DNA of 64,000 nucleotides from Gynuella sunshinyii YC6258 (lineage in GTDB: Bacteria > Pseudomonadota > Gammaproteobacteria > Pseudomonadales > Natronospirillaceae), in the NCBI RefSeq assembly GCF_000940805.1, contig NZ_CP007142.1:5184593-5248592 (forward strand), in the 5' to 3' direction. Position numbers and translations under genes: made by a program. The notes below the pieces were generated by a model. The model saw nothing but the letters and a program-made list of their open reading frames with translations, did not search any database and had not been told where the DNA came from. Of the stretch, positions 30,387-40,415 are shown piece by piece. Every line of letters begins with the position of its first letter. Within the stretch, counting starts at the first letter, position 1.

Positions 30387-30830
30387 ATGAGTCTTAAAGA
30401 AAGACTACAGGAAGAAATGAAGTCAGCCATGCGGGCGAAAGACAAAGAACGTCTTTCAACCATACGCCTGATGCTGGCTGAATTGAAACGCGTGGAAGTG
30501 GACGAAAGAATTGAGCTGTCAGATGAACGCATTTTGGCCATACTGGACAAAATGCAGAAACAGCGCCGCGACTCGATAAGCCAATTCGAGCAGGCGGAGC
30601 GCGAAGATCTGGCCGCTAAAGAAAGATCCGAACTGGAGGTGATCGCTGAATTCCTGCCCGAACCGTTGGGCGAGGCTGAACTCAATGCGCTGATAGATGC
30701 AGCCATTGCAGAAGTCGGTGCCAGTTCCATGGCTGATATGGGTAAAGTTATGGCACTGGTAAAACCAAAGGCTCAAGGTCGTGCAGACATGAGTGAAATC
30801 AGCAAGGCGGTGAAAGGCCGCCTTGCCTGA
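30387..30830 (+). CDS. YqeY/GatB-tail domain protein
   Basis: The 147-aa protein matches the YqeY family: LKERLQEEMKSAMRAKDKERLSTIRLMLAELKR, then AEREDLAAKERSELEVIAEFLP, then a C-terminal MGKVMALVKPKAQGRADM. That tail resembles the C-terminal part of the GatB amidotransferase subunit. The family is frequently placed between rpsU and dnaG, and its function is not firmly known; a link to tRNA metabolism is suspected. It is soluble and shows no defects. Confidence 0.92.
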   Translation: MSLKERLQEEMKSAMRAKDKERLSTIRLMLAELKRVEVDERIELSDERILAILDKMQKQRRDSISQFEQAEREDLAAKERSELEVIAEFLPEPLGEAELNALIDAAIAEVGASSMADMGKVMALVKPKAQGRADMSEISKAVKGRLA

Positions 30831-30859
30831 ATCTTCCCATCCTGGAGTAATATCCTCAT

Positions 30860-30879
30860 CCTGATGCTTCATCAGGTTT
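30860..30879 (+). terminator. short hairpin after yqeY
   Basis: CCTGATG-CTT-CATCAGG forms a 7-bp stem with a 3-nt loop followed by TTTA. It may be a weak or partial terminator between yqeY and dnaG. Confidence 0.4.
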
Positions 30880-31040
30880 AAGATGTGATCGGTTATAGAT
30901 CTAAGAATCCTTTGCCAGATAAACTACTACTGGCATTTTTGTGATGCCGAGTTGTCGTCCACCTTTCATGATCGATTACAAAATGAAAACAAAGTTTTTC
31001 CGTTGTATCCTGTCCGATTTAACCTTGCACCGTTCCGTTT

Positions 31041-32915
31041 ATGAGCAGCGGTAGAATCCCACAAAGCTTCATTGATGACGTATTGGGCCGGGTCGACATC
31101 GTCGACGTGGTTGGTTCGCGCGTCAAACTCAAAAAGTCCGGGAAAAACTACATGGGCCTGTGCCCGTTTCATCATGAAAAATCCCCCTCTTTCAGCGTTA
31201 ACTCAGACAAGCAGTTTTATCACTGTTTTGGATGCAGCGCCGGCGGTGATGCCATTCAGTTTCTGATTGATTATGAACGCCTGGATTTCACTGCGGCCGT
31301 AGAAGAACTGGCCCGCTTTGTCGGTATGGAAGTGCCTCGGGAAGAGAGCCCACAACAACGGGAACAGCACAAACTTCAGGGCCAGTTATATGAAGTCCTG
31401 AAACGGGCTGGTGAAATTTATTACCAGAACCTCAAAGACCATGAACACCGCCAACAGGCGGTGAATTATTTGAAAAACCGGGGATTAAGCGGCCAGATCG
31501 CCAAACATTTTCAAATTGGTTTTGCACCTGAAGGCTGGCAACGCCTGAAAGAGCAACTGCTCAAAGAAAACCATAGCAACGAACAACTTTTGCTTGCCGG
31601 GCTAACGGTTGAATCGGAACAGGGCACCCAGTACGACCGCTTCCGCAACCGCATTATTTTCCCGATCCGTGATGCCAGAGGCAGAACAATAGGTTTTGGG
31701 GGACGGGTTCTGAATGATGACAAACCCAAATACCTCAATTCCCCCGAAACACCGGTATTTCATAAAGGTCAGGAATTGTACGGCCTGTATGAAGCCAAAC
31801 AGGCCAAAGGCAAACTTGAACGTATTCTGATTGTCGAAGGCTACATGGATGTCGTTGCACTTAGTCAGCATGGTATCCACTATGCGGTTGCCACACTCGG
31901 AACATCCACCAGCGATACCCATCTGCAACGACTGTTCAAACTGGTTGATGATGTTACGTTTTGCTTTGATGGCGATGCCGCAGGTCGTAACGCCGCCTGG
32001 CGGGCGCTGGAGATAGCGATCAACCACTTACAGGATGGTCGTCAGATCCGGTTCTTATTCCTGCCAGATGGAGAGGATCCGGATTCACTGATACGGAAGG
32101 AAGGTCCAGAACAATTTGCCCTGCGAATTCGTGAAGCAACACCACTAATCGACTTCCTGTTCAACAAAATCAGAGAAAACATCAACATCAACACTCTGGA
32201 TGGCAAGGCCAGTTATGCCAAGCAGCTACTGGGCTGGCTGGATCAGTTACCAGGCAAGAGCCTGATCCGCGCGCTGGCGACCACGCGTCTGGCAGATATT
32301 ACCGGATTGGCCGAAGAAACCCTGAAATCACTGACTGCCACCAAACCCGAACAAACTGCGGACCCAGTCAGAGAAGTGAATCAGCCGCAAACCCAGGAGC
32401 AGGCTTTTGTACCTGCCAAAAATACTCGCGTTGATTTATTTGAGGTGAATCATAAACCCAAAAAATCCGCGCTCAATCAGGCCCAAAAGTTAGTTGCCAA
32501 CCTGCTCAGACAACCACGACTGGCCAGAGATCTGAAACTTCCCGACGACTTCCAAAACACCACTGATGTCGACACCCAGTTGCTACTACAAGTTATCGAG
32601 CTACTGAACCAGGCACCGGCCGAACACCTCAAAAATCCCTACCTGACCTGTGACTGGCTGCACAACCAGGGGCTGGACAAAATTCTCCGACACATAGAAA
32701 ACTCCGATTACTTCTGGCTGGTGAAATACAAGAAGCCAGAGGAACAGACTGGCTGGGTGGAATCGGAATTACAAAAAAATCTGCAGGATTTACAAGAAAA
32801 ATTGCCGGATAAGGAGTATCTGCACTTGAAAAACCGCATCACACACCATAGTTCTGAGGTCACGGAAGAGGAACGCAATCGCTACAAAGAACTGTTGGTT
32901 CAACGTAAGCGCTGA
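31041..32915 (+). CDS. dnaG: DNA primase
   Basis: DnaG synthesises RNA primers at the replication fork. The 624-aa protein has the N-terminal zinc ribbon (CPFHHEKSPSFSV, then FYHCFGC), the RNA polymerase core (IGFGGRVLNDDKPKYLNSPET) and the TOPRIM site (LIVEGYMDVVAL, then TFCFDGDAAGRNAAWRA). A variable C-terminal helicase-binding domain follows. It may also prime the neighbouring IncQ-like element, in which I see no separate primase gene. Confidence 0.97.
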   Translation: MSSGRIPQSFIDDVLGRVDIVDVVGSRVKLKKSGKNYMGLCPFHHEKSPSFSVNSDKQFYHCFGCSAGGDAIQFLIDYERLDFTAAVEELARFVGMEVPREESPQQREQHKLQGQLYEVLKRAGEIYYQNLKDHEHRQQAVNYLKNRGLSGQIAKHFQIGFAPEGWQRLKEQLLKENHSNEQLLLAGLTVESEQGTQYDRFRNRIIFPIRDARGRTIGFGGRVLNDDKPKYLNSPETPVFHKGQELYGLYEAKQAKGKLERILIVEGYMDVVALSQHGIHYAVATLGTSTSDTHLQRLFKLVDDVTFCFDGDAAGRNAAWRALEIAINHLQDGRQIRFLFLPDGEDPDSLIRKEGPEQFALRIREATPLIDFLFNKIRENININTLDGKASYAKQLLGWLDQLPGKSLIRALATTRLADITGLAEETLKSLTATKPEQTADPVREVNQPQTQEQAFVPAKNTRVDLFEVNHKPKKSALNQAQKLVANLLRQPRLARDLKLPDDFQNTTDVDTQLLLQVIELLNQAPAEHLKNPYLTCDWLHNQGLDKILRHIENSDYFWLVKYKKPEEQTGWVESELQKNLQDLQEKLPDKEYLHLKNRITHHSSEVTEEERNRYKELLVQRKR

Positions 32916-33005
32916 GGGCTATGACCCAGGACACTTCTGGCTGAGAGAAATCATAATCCAGCCACTCCACCGGCATTCCATGTTCGCCAGTTTAATATTT
33001 TCAAC

Positions 33006-33035
33006 TGGAAAATGAACCAGAAAAAACGTTATAAT
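33006..33035 (+). promoter_or_regulatory. rpoD: sigma-70 promoter upstream of rpoD
   Basis: A perfect TATAAT -10 (33030-33035) lies 18 bp after TGGAAA (33006-33011), a 4/6 match to the -35 consensus. It overlaps an upstream in-frame ATG at 33012. This argues that the rpoD message begins downstream of that codon and that translation starts at 33093. Confidence 0.55.
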
Positions 33036-33092
33036 GCGCGGCTAAATTTTTCCCTTCCGATTTCATTAACCAAACATGGATCCACAGTTTAT

Positions 33093-34952
33093 ATGGCGGA
33101 TAAGCAAAAACAGCAGTCACGCCTCAAGGTTCTGATTGCCCGGGGTAAAGAGCAAGGTTACCTTACCTACGCCGAAGTGAACGACCACTTGCCGGATGAT
33201 ATAGCCAGCCCGGAACAAGTGGAAGAAATCATTCAAATGATCAACGACATCGGCATTCAGGTGTTTGAGCAGGCACCCGATGCTGACCAGCTCATGATGG
33301 AAGGCGCCTCGTCACCGGCCGATGACGATGACGCAAGTGAAGAAGCTGCAGCCGCACTTGCAGCGGTAGAGTCCGATACCGGTCGTACCACTGACCCGGT
33401 ACGCATGTACATGCGAGAAATGGGTACGGTCGAACTGCTGACCCGCGAAGGCGAAATTGTTATCGCCAAACGTATCGAGGAAGGTCTGCGTGATGTCATG
33501 CAGGCGCTGGCCCTGTTCCCGGGTAACGTCGAACAGATTCTGGCCGCCTATGCCATGTCACAGGAAGAGGAAGGGCGGCTGTCAGACGTTCTCGTCAGCT
33601 TTCTGGACCCGGATGACAACAGCAGCATTGCTGTACCTGTCACAGATGACTCTCAGGATGACATTGCCAGCGAAGATGATGATGACATCAGTACTGACGA
33701 TGACGACGATGACACCACCACCACGGATGAAGAAGAAGATGTCGGCATCGATCCCGAATACGCCAAAGAGCGCTTTAATGAGCTTGCGAATATCTATAAG
33801 CAATGCAATTCGATTATCGAAAAACACGGTCGTGCATCCAAAGAAGCCGGTGTAGCCCTCAAAGAACTCGGTGAAATTTTTGCTCCGTTCAAGCTCGCAC
33901 CCAAACAGTATGATGACATTATGCTGCGGACCCGTGGCGCAATGGCGATTATTCGCGAGCAGGAACAGAAGTTCCTGGAGATCTGTGTTCGTAAAGTCAA
34001 AATGCCGAGAAAAGAGTTTCTGTCCGGCTTTATTGGCAACGAAATGAATGAGGAATGGTTGGAAAGTCTGCTCAACAACCCTGCCTACGAAGATGCCCTG
34101 GTACGCTACGAAGTGGAACTGCGCCGGGCACAGCGAAAATTACGACAATTGCAGGACAAAGTCGGTCTCAGCATTGCTGAAATCAAAGACATCCACCGCA
34201 GTATCTCCATTGGTGAGGCCCGTGCACGCCGCGCCAAGAAAGAAATGGTGGAAGCCAACCTGCGTCTGGTCATTTCCATCGCCAAAAAATACACCAACCG
34301 CGGCCTGCAGTTCCTGGACCTGATTCAGGAAGGTAACATCGGTCTGATGAAAGCCGTGGACAAGTTCGAATATCGCCGTGGTTATAAGTTCTCCACATAT
34401 GCGACATGGTGGATTCGTCAGGCCATTACCCGTTCAATTGCCGATCAGGCCAGAACGATCCGTATTCCGGTTCACATGATCGAAACGATCAACAAACTGA
34501 ACCGTATCAGTCGTCAGATGCTGCAGGAAATGGGACGCGAACCCACACCGGAAGAATTGTCCGAACGCATGGATATGCCGGAAGACAAAATCCGCAAGGT
34601 GCTGAAAATTGCCAAAGAACCTATTTCTCTGGAAACGCCAATTGGTGATGACGAAGATTCCAGCCTGGGCGATTTCATCGAAGACGGTTCCATGGACAGC
34701 CCGGTGGATACTGCTACCGGTTCAAGCCTGGAAGAGTCAACTCGTGAAGTACTGGCTGGCCTGACGGCTCGTGAAGCCAAGGTACTCAGAATGCGTTTTG
34801 GTATCGATATGAACACTGACCACACCCTTGAGGAAGTGGGCAAACAGTTCGACGTAACCCGTGAACGTATTCGCCAGATTGAAGCCAAGGCACTGAGAAA
34901 ACTCAGACACCCAAGCCGCAGCGATCACCTGCGCAGCTTCCTGGACGAGTAA
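33093..34952 (+). CDS. rpoD: primary sigma factor RpoD (sigma-70)
   Basis: The 619-aa housekeeping sigma factor contains region 1.1 ([26 protein letters not shown]), region 1.2 ([21 protein letters not shown]) and a very acidic non-conserved insert. Region 2 follows ([48 protein letters not shown]), then region 3 and region 4 ([31 protein letters not shown]). The ATG at 33093 is preferred over 33012 because it yields the family N-terminus and because the earlier codon lies inside the promoter. It is followed by a strong terminator. Confidence 0.97.
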   Translation: MADKQKQQSRLKVLIARGKEQGYLTYAEVNDHLPDDIASPEQVEEIIQMINDIGIQVFEQAPDADQLMMEGASSPADDDDASEEAAAALAAVESDTGRTTDPVRMYMREMGTVELLTREGEIVIAKRIEEGLRDVMQALALFPGNVEQILAAYAMSQEEEGRLSDVLVSFLDPDDNSSIAVPVTDDSQDDIASEDDDDISTDDDDDDTTTTDEEEDVGIDPEYAKERFNELANIYKQCNSIIEKHGRASKEAGVALKELGEIFAPFKLAPKQYDDIMLRTRGAMAIIREQEQKFLEICVRKVKMPRKEFLSGFIGNEMNEEWLESLLNNPAYEDALVRYEVELRRAQRKLRQLQDKVGLSIAEIKDIHRSISIGEARARRAKKEMVEANLRLVISIAKKYTNRGLQFLDLIQEGNIGLMKAVDKFEYRRGYKFSTYATWWIRQAITRSIADQARTIRIPVHMIETINKLNRISRQMLQEMGREPTPEELSERMDMPEDKIRKVLKIAKEPISLETPIGDDEDSSLGDFIEDGSMDSPVDTATGSSLEESTREVLAGLTAREAKVLRMRFGIDMNTDHTLEEVGKQFDVTRERIRQIEAKALRKLRHPSRSDHLRSFLDE

Positions 34953-34980
34953 TACGGTTAGATCAATAACCCATACGGAA

Positions 34981-35010
34981 AAAAGCCGGCTATATAAGCC
35001 GGCTTTTTTA
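34981..35010. terminator. bidirectional terminator between rpoD and the SPFH operon
   Basis: AAAAGCCGGCT and AGCCGGCTTTT form an 11-bp stem around a 5-nt loop, with T-runs on both strands. It terminates rpoD on the plus strand and the convergent three-gene SPFH operon on the minus strand. Confidence 0.85.
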
Positions 35011-35035
35011 TGCCTGACGGTCCGTCATCAGCGTC

Positions 35036-35935
35036 TTATTCAGTTCGACCCGGCGGCAATACCTTCACACTGGCAGGTGCCATAATCCGCTCCAGCATTT
35101 CCATATGCTGGCGTTGCGCAGTCAACGCCGGTGCTTTCTGGTACTCCGCGTAGTTCAACATCAACCGCTGAGTATCGCCTTCCGCTTTCTCCCGTAATTC
35201 AGACACCCAGGCCTGAGACTGCAACGTGGTCCGATTGGCCTGACTGCGGGCTTCCGCCAGCCTCGAACTGCGTTCCCCCTGCTCTTCCTGTACCAGGCGC
35301 TGGCGTTCAGACCGGGCACTGTCCACATCATCGAAGGCACGTTGAATGGATCCCGGCGGATCCAGTTTCTGAATCTGTACCGCCGTTACCTTCACCCCCA
35401 GATCCAAATCATAAGCCTGCTTCTGGATCGATTGCCGCAACGTCTGCTGTAACTCGTTACGACCGGTCGTCAGCAAGGTATCAATATCCAGTTGCAGCAG
35501 ACTGACAACCGCGGAAGACATGGCAACCTGTTTCAATAATGCTTCCGGAGCCTGACTGTGAGTCGCAAAAATGCCGGGCTGCTGAATCGTATACTGAACA
35601 TTCAATACCAGATTTACCAGATTCTGGTCGCCCGTTGTCACCTCACTCTGCACGTCCACATCGCTCAGCTCATTGAAATCCAGCAGCATTGACCGAACCG
35701 ATGACACAGACAACAACTGAACGCGCTCCAGCGGCCACGGCAGGTGATAATGAATGCCCGGCGGCACCCGGTCATCAATGATACGACCAAACCGGTACAG
35801 AATGCCGGCCTGTTCGGCACCCACCGTATAAAATCCACCCAGAACATACAGCCCGGGCAACACTCCAAGTATCAACACCCATGCCAGCTTACGGGTCTGC
35901 CGCCAAACCCGGCTGACATCTGTTTCAGCGCTCAT
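35036..35935 (-). CDS. HflK-like SPFH membrane protein (third gene of CDF-SPFH operon)
   Basis: The 299-aa protein has a short cytoplasmic N-terminus, one membrane helix (LAWVLILGVLPGLYVLGGFYTV) and an SPFH/band-7 domain (GAEQAGILYRFGRIIDDRVPPGIHYHLPWPLERV, then LNVQYTI). A coiled-coil C-terminus rich in E/R/Q follows. It resembles HflK, which with HflC cages the FtsH protease in the periplasm. It lacks the Gly/Pro-rich N-terminus usual for HflK, and no hfq, hflX or purA lies nearby, so it is a paralogue of the housekeeping gene. It overlaps the HflC-like gene by 11 bp. Its partners probably include the fusion protein two genes upstream. Confidence 0.82.
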   Translation of the reverse strand: MSAETDVSRVWRQTRKLAWVLILGVLPGLYVLGGFYTVGAEQAGILYRFGRIIDDRVPPGIHYHLPWPLERVQLLSVSSVRSMLLDFNELSDVDVQSEVTTGDQNLVNLVLNVQYTIQQPGIFATHSQAPEALLKQVAMSSAVVSLLQLDIDTLLTTGRNELQQTLRQSIQKQAYDLDLGVKVTAVQIQKLDPPGSIQRAFDDVDSARSERQRLVQEEQGERSSRLAEARSQANRTTLQSQAWVSELREKAEGDTQRLMLNYAEYQKAPALTAQRQHMEMLERIMAPASVKVLPPGRTE

Positions 35936-36821
35936 GATCCGACTCCACTGGCGGGGACCAGAAGTACTTCAATAACGGCGAATCCGTCGACAATATAAAC
36001 TGAGTGTCTTTATTGAGGATTTTGTCGTAAGCATCCATCAGACGATAAAACCGATAATATTCCGCATTCTGCTGATAGGCATCCGCATAAATTTTGGCCG
36101 CCTCTGCCTCTCCCTGACCTTTGACAATCTGGCTGTCACGCCGGGCTTCCGCCAGCAGCTTGCGCACTTCCAGTTCGGTCTCAGCCTTGATACGGGCCGC
36201 CTGTTCCTGCCCTTCAGCCCGATACTGGCGAGCGATTTTCTCCCGCTCGGAGGACATGCGGTTGTAGATCGCCTTAAGATTCTGCTGCGGAAAACCAATA
36301 CGACTCGAACGTACCGCCAGAATGTCGATACCAAAGGATTCCGTTGAACGCGCCCGTACCGATTCAGTCACCCCGGCAAACAGTGATTCGGTTTGATTCT
36401 GCTCCACCTCAGCGGTCAGCAGACTGCTCAGTGGCGTACGACCAATGGCACTGCCGACCTCAGAGCCGGCCAGATCCGCGAGACGGATTTCAGCGGTGGT
36501 TGCATCCCGTACCGAGGCCAGAAACTTTTCCGGATCCTGTACCCGCCAAACCACAAAACTGCGCACCACCAGATTACGACGGTCACGGGTAACAAACTCT
36601 GCCGGCTCCAGTTGCAGCAATTGCAACCGGCTGTCGACCCGCACGGCAGTCTGGATGGGATCCGGCCATTTGAATGCCAGGCCGGAATCCGCGATGACCC
36701 GCACCGGCTTACCAAACTGAGTGATCACCACCTGCTCTGTGGCCGGAACCGCCAGCATCGAGGTCGACGCCAGATAAACCAGTACAATCAACACACCCAA
36801 AAAGATCAGATATTTTCGCAT
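35925..36821 (-). CDS. HflC-like SPFH membrane protein (second gene of CDF-SPFH operon)
   Basis: The protein (298 aa from ATG 36821) has an N-terminal anchor (RKYLIFLGVLIVLVYLASTSM), an SPFH domain (ATEQVVITQFGKPVRVIADSGLAFKWPDPIQTAVRVDSRLQ, with VVWRV) and a coiled-coil tail with RQYRAEGQEQAARIKAETE. These are HflC features. The start is set by a TAATG junction with the preceding fusion gene, so translation is coupled. A longer frame upstream would extend into that gene. Together with the flanking genes it gives three SPFH domains from one operon. Confidence 0.84.
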   Translation of the reverse strand: MRKYLIFLGVLIVLVYLASTSMLAVPATEQVVITQFGKPVRVIADSGLAFKWPDPIQTAVRVDSRLQLLQLEPAEFVTRDRRNLVVRSFVVWRVQDPEKFLASVRDATTAEIRLADLAGSEVGSAIGRTPLSSLLTAEVEQNQTESLFAGVTESVRARSTESFGIDILAVRSSRIGFPQQNLKAIYNRMSSEREKIARQYRAEGQEQAARIKAETELEVRKLLAEARRDSQIVKGQGEAEAAKIYADAYQQNAEYYRFYRLMDAYDKILNKDTQFILSTDSPLLKYFWSPPVESDHER

Positions 36822-38536
36822 TACGGCTTTAACCTTATATCCGGTAACAACACATCTTGTTTTGCCCCACCCCAAACCCGCAGATCGCGGTTATCGAATG
36901 ACTGGTCAATAATGGTCAGCTGACGATCTGCCAGGGTGTTCTGAATGTGCTCAAGATAACGATTGAATTCGATGAGTTTCGGAAATGTCCGAAAGATATC
37001 AGCCATGCTGGCGAACCTGCCGGCGTCACCCGTGGCAATAATCTGCTGTTCGAGCTGACTGGCACTGGCTTCAGAAGCCAGCAGGATTTTCTCTGCCGAA
37101 GCGGTATGTACCTGCTGAAAGTTCTCGGCTTCTGCCAACAGTTTCAAACGGACACTTTCCTGCTGTGCCACGAACATATCCCGATACAGGGCCACGGTCT
37201 GGCTGGGTGGCTGCACCTTGAGTAAACGGAGATTAAGAACATTGGCCGTCAAACCAACGGTTGCCAGAGATTGTTCAACCTGGCGCTGTATGGTCGATAA
37301 AAAATCATCCGGAACATCATTGAGCAAATCATCAAATCGATAACGGGCTACCGCCTGGGATAAAGCACTGGTCGCGTAAGCATTGATCATCGCCTCGATC
37401 TGATTGGCCGAGGTCCACTGCCGGCCCCAATCACTCAACTGATATTGCATGGCCAGGGTGACGTTGACCAGGGCCTCATCAGCGGTGATGAAGTGCTCGG
37501 TGATATCGCGCGGTTCATCAGTGGATTCACGCCACTGCTGCCACAACAAAGGACTGCCCGACTGCTCAACCGTCAGCGGTGTACCAATCAGTGCGCGATG
37601 CACTTGTTGTTGCGATAACTGTTTTATCGCCCCCACCGGCCACGGCCAATGGTAATGCAGCCCGGTATCGAGCGGCTCTCCCACGACCCGTGCAAACACC
37701 AGTTTGACACCCACATAACCAAGTGGCACCTGAGTAATGCCCGATGCGGCATACAACAGCAGCAGACCAACGACATACAACACCGGAGGAACCCTTCTGA
37801 CACCCCCCCAGCAGCGCCAGACAGTGTCAACCAGCTTCTGCCCCGCAACCGACTTCTGCAGCAACGAAAAAAAAGCATCCGAAGCTGATAACTGCACCAG
37901 CTCCTGACCCAATAGCAGACTTCGAAGACCGGAAATCAATAACTCTATACCGGCAATACCTACCAGTACGGCAATCAGCACCGCCACCAGGTGATCGAGA
38001 TACAAGCCCATCAGCAATCCCACAAACGACAGCAGCACCGCCATCGACGACAGCACATCCAGGTGACTATGATAACCATCGGCTTCCAACGCGGGTGATT
38101 GGGTGTCGCGCCCAACGGAGGTTTTTAACTGAGCCATAAAATAGGCAACGAGAATCGTGATCAGCACACCAATGATGCCAACCCAGATGCCACTGACACT
38201 TTCTGCTGCGCTGGCACCGGCCTGACGCACCTGGCTGATAATCTCGTATGGGACATACAAAATACTCAGCGCCACAAACAGCGCCATCACGGACTCAATC
38301 CGATAGACTTTTTCGACACCGCTGGCTGCCACCTTGCGCTCTTGTAAATGACGAATAACCAGACTGGCCAGCAGCACCAGTGAGACCAGTAGATCTGTCC
38401 CTGAATGCAGAGCATCAGCCCATAGCGCCTTACTACCGGTAAACACAGCGAGTCCGGCTTTCAGTCCGATCAACAGACTATCTGCGGCTATGGCGACAAG
38501 GGAGGTACGAATACGGCGATCAGACAAAAACGACAT
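36821..38536 (-). CDS. cation diffusion facilitator fused to an SPFH (HflK-like) domain
   Basis: The 571-aa protein joins two families. Residues 1-210 are a six-helix CDF transporter with both metal motifs intact: HxxxD at 44-48 (DALHSGTD) and DxxHxxxD at 153-160 (DGYHSHLD). In place of the usual CDF cytoplasmic domain, a seventh membrane helix (251-268) leads into an SPFH domain from about 270 (VPLGYVGVKLVFARVVGEPLDTGLHYHWPWPVG). A coiled coil with VAQQESVRLKLLAEAENFQQ ends the protein. CDF proteins export Zn2+, Fe2+ or Mn2+; SPFH proteins form ring scaffolds. By topology the SPFH domain should be periplasmic, as in HflK. It is first in an operon with two more SPFH genes. Confidence 0.85.
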   Translation of the reverse strand: MSFLSDRRIRTSLVAIAADSLLIGLKAGLAVFTGSKALWADALHSGTDLLVSLVLLASLVIRHLQERKVAASGVEKVYRIESVMALFVALSILYVPYEIISQVRQAGASAAESVSGIWVGIIGVLITILVAYFMAQLKTSVGRDTQSPALEADGYHSHLDVLSSMAVLLSFVGLLMGLYLDHLVAVLIAVLVGIAGIELLISGLRSLLLGQELVQLSASDAFFSLLQKSVAGQKLVDTVWRCWGGVRRVPPVLYVVGLLLLYAASGITQVPLGYVGVKLVFARVVGEPLDTGLHYHWPWPVGAIKQLSQQQVHRALIGTPLTVEQSGSPLLWQQWRESTDEPRDITEHFITADEALVNVTLAMQYQLSDWGRQWTSANQIEAMINAYATSALSQAVARYRFDDLLNDVPDDFLSTIQRQVEQSLATVGLTANVLNLRLLKVQPPSQTVALYRDMFVAQQESVRLKLLAEAENFQQVHTASAEKILLASEASASQLEQQIIATGDAGRFASMADIFRTFPKLIEFNRYLEHIQNTLADRQLTIIDQSFDNRDLRVWGGAKQDVLLPDIRLKP

Positions 38537-38707
38537 GGAATGAGAATGATTGGCAACCTGATTTCTGACAGGCTACCAATCCAATATGACACAACCATGA
38601 CAATGTCATGAATTCGTCACATTATGTTCTTTTCGGTGCTTCGCCGCTGTCCCCGTTGAGAAACAGCAGCGTGCAGGTTTTCGCCTCTGACGGACGAAAA
38701 TCAATGA

Positions 38708-40093
38708 TTAATCGAGCAGTTCGATCAGCTTTTCCCGACAGATCTGCGCCAGCTCCCTGGGCTCCGAACTGGACAGCTCGTTTGCTTCCGGTATTACAAA
38801 CATCCAGACACCTATATCATAACGACTGCGCCAGATTCCCCGTTGACCGACAAAATACTTAATGAATTCACCCGTGTCATAGTCACCGTAGCAATCCGGA
38901 ATAATTTCTGTGGCTTTGGCATAACCATTAGCATCAGTAATGGCGGATGCCACCACCGCATCCTCACCCAATATGGGCAGAGAATATAAAAACTTAATTG
39001 TGGCACCGCTGACACCCTCACCGGCAGAATCGGTCAGCCTGGCCTGCCAGTTCAGCTCGTTGTGTACCTGGATGTAAGGACTCGCACCATAGGGCAATCC
39101 AACCAGAGTTTCCGTGGTATCGATATCAAAGTTACTGAAAGATTTTATCGGCGTGATCATGTTCAGGTAGTAATACTGGGTTGGGTCATTTTCTACACCT
39201 GATTTCTGCGTCACCCGAAAATACAGAACATCTCCGGCGGCCGGTGTCAGTGTGTAGTTTTTGCCAGCCTCAAGCGCGTACCATTGAGCATTGAGATACA
39301 CAGCAGTATCCTGACCGGCACCGGAATACCCGAACGTCACTTCTTTACTATGGGTGAGCGCATAACGGTAATAATCCACATCACCGCTCCAGTCCAGATT
39401 GGCTTCGATGTAATTCATATCGCTCTGCATATCATAGGCCGTAGCTGCCGAATCATTTGCCTCATAACCATCCACTTCGGTATTCACCGCTACAGCAAAA
39501 TGCACATCGGCACCGTCTGCCGCAACTGTAATCATCTGCATATAGTAGTGACCGCTTTCAGCATAAATAAATACAGAATCCTCCGCCGTAGATGCACTGG
39601 AAGCTCCCAATTGGGTAAACTCGTAATTCCCCTGAATATCCTGATACACCTCCAGATCCATTTGCCGGCCATCAGCCTGGTCGTAAACAAAAAACTCGGC
39701 TCTGGCATTCTCAGGCATATCGAAATAGGCGCAATAGACACCATCGGTTTCCGGTGTCAGTGTATAAATGGTATTGCTCTCCAGTTGCGTACAGGCGGGT
39801 GTGTATTCATTGCTGTAACTGCGGGCATGGAGCTGTTTACTCGTGGTGGAACGGGTCCATGAATAACTCTCGGTATCATCCTCCTTCATCTCAGCCACAA
39901 CTGCGGCGTCAAGATCCAGAGAGACGGAAGGCAATTGAAAATTATCTTCGGCCGTCGCAGGTGTACTACCAGCCATTCGATCTGTCACTCTGATGGATGG
40001 CTGCGCCGAACTGTCAACCTGCTGACCACTCTCCTGACAGGACAGCAGCAACAAGCCACTGGACATCAATAGAAATGTTGTTTTTATATTCAT
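38708..40093 (-). CDS. lipoprotein with PPC-like beta domains
   Basis: The 461-aa protein has a lipoprotein signal (MNIKTTFLLMSSGLLLLSC, lipobox LLSC at Cys19). Two beta-sandwich stretches resembling bacterial pre-peptidase C-terminal domains follow: TIYTLTPETDGVYCAYFD, and YEANDSAATAYDMQ with VDYYRYALTHSKEVTFGYSG. An Ig-like region comes after (LTDSAGEGVSGATIKFLY, then SAITDANGYAKATEI). No protease domain is present. It is predicted to sit at the outer membrane. The role is unknown; carbohydrate or protein binding is possible. Confidence 0.72.
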   Translation of the reverse strand: MNIKTTFLLMSSGLLLLSCQESGQQVDSSAQPSIRVTDRMAGSTPATAEDNFQLPSVSLDLDAAVVAEMKEDDTESYSWTRSTTSKQLHARSYSNEYTPACTQLESNTIYTLTPETDGVYCAYFDMPENARAEFFVYDQADGRQMDLEVYQDIQGNYEFTQLGASSASTAEDSVFIYAESGHYYMQMITVAADGADVHFAVAVNTEVDGYEANDSAATAYDMQSDMNYIEANLDWSGDVDYYRYALTHSKEVTFGYSGAGQDTAVYLNAQWYALEAGKNYTLTPAAGDVLYFRVTQKSGVENDPTQYYYLNMITPIKSFSNFDIDTTETLVGLPYGASPYIQVHNELNWQARLTDSAGEGVSGATIKFLYSLPILGEDAVVASAITDANGYAKATEIIPDCYGDYDTGEFIKYFVGQRGIWRSRYDIGVWMFVIPEANELSSSEPRELAQICREKLIELLD

Positions 40094-40415
40094 CTATGTC
40101 TATCTCCATGTTAAAAAACTGCAATTCCTTTAAGGGTATATAAACATTCTGTTAAATCAATAATTGCTAATTTAAAAACACCTAAGGCATTTACGATACA
40201 ACAAAAAAACTCCAGACATGGTTGAAAAAACCTGTCTGAAACACGGGTATTTGCAGCATAACCGCATGTTTTTAATTAACGGCAATAATCCGTTATCAGC
40301 AATTAGAATGAGATGAAAAATCCCCAAGACATTTACAGACAGGAAACGGCCGACACCTGCTCAAAAACCGTCGAACTCCACGACGATGAATCACAGGTGC
40401 CGGCCGATTTGGCCG
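40094..40415. other. intergenic region with structured hairpin
   Basis: This 322-bp gap between two minus-strand lipoprotein genes holds the lipoprotein promoter region (AT-rich, 40094-40310) and a large hairpin. CGGCCGACACCTG (40347-40359) pairs with CAGGTGCCGGCCG (40394-40406) with one mismatch, and CGTCG/CGACG form an inner stem. The hairpin lies just after the stop of the diheme lipoprotein gene and is probably its terminator, although its T-run is short. Confidence 0.5.

Noticed and set aside
33012-33092. Upstream start of rpoD adding 27 residues
   Set aside because: A perfect -10 element lies within this stretch and the added residues do not resemble sigma-70; ATG 33093 gives the family start.
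35036-36821. Housekeeping hflK-hflC locus
   Set aside because: No hfq, hflX or purA nearby, and the operon starts with a CDF fusion; these are paralogues.
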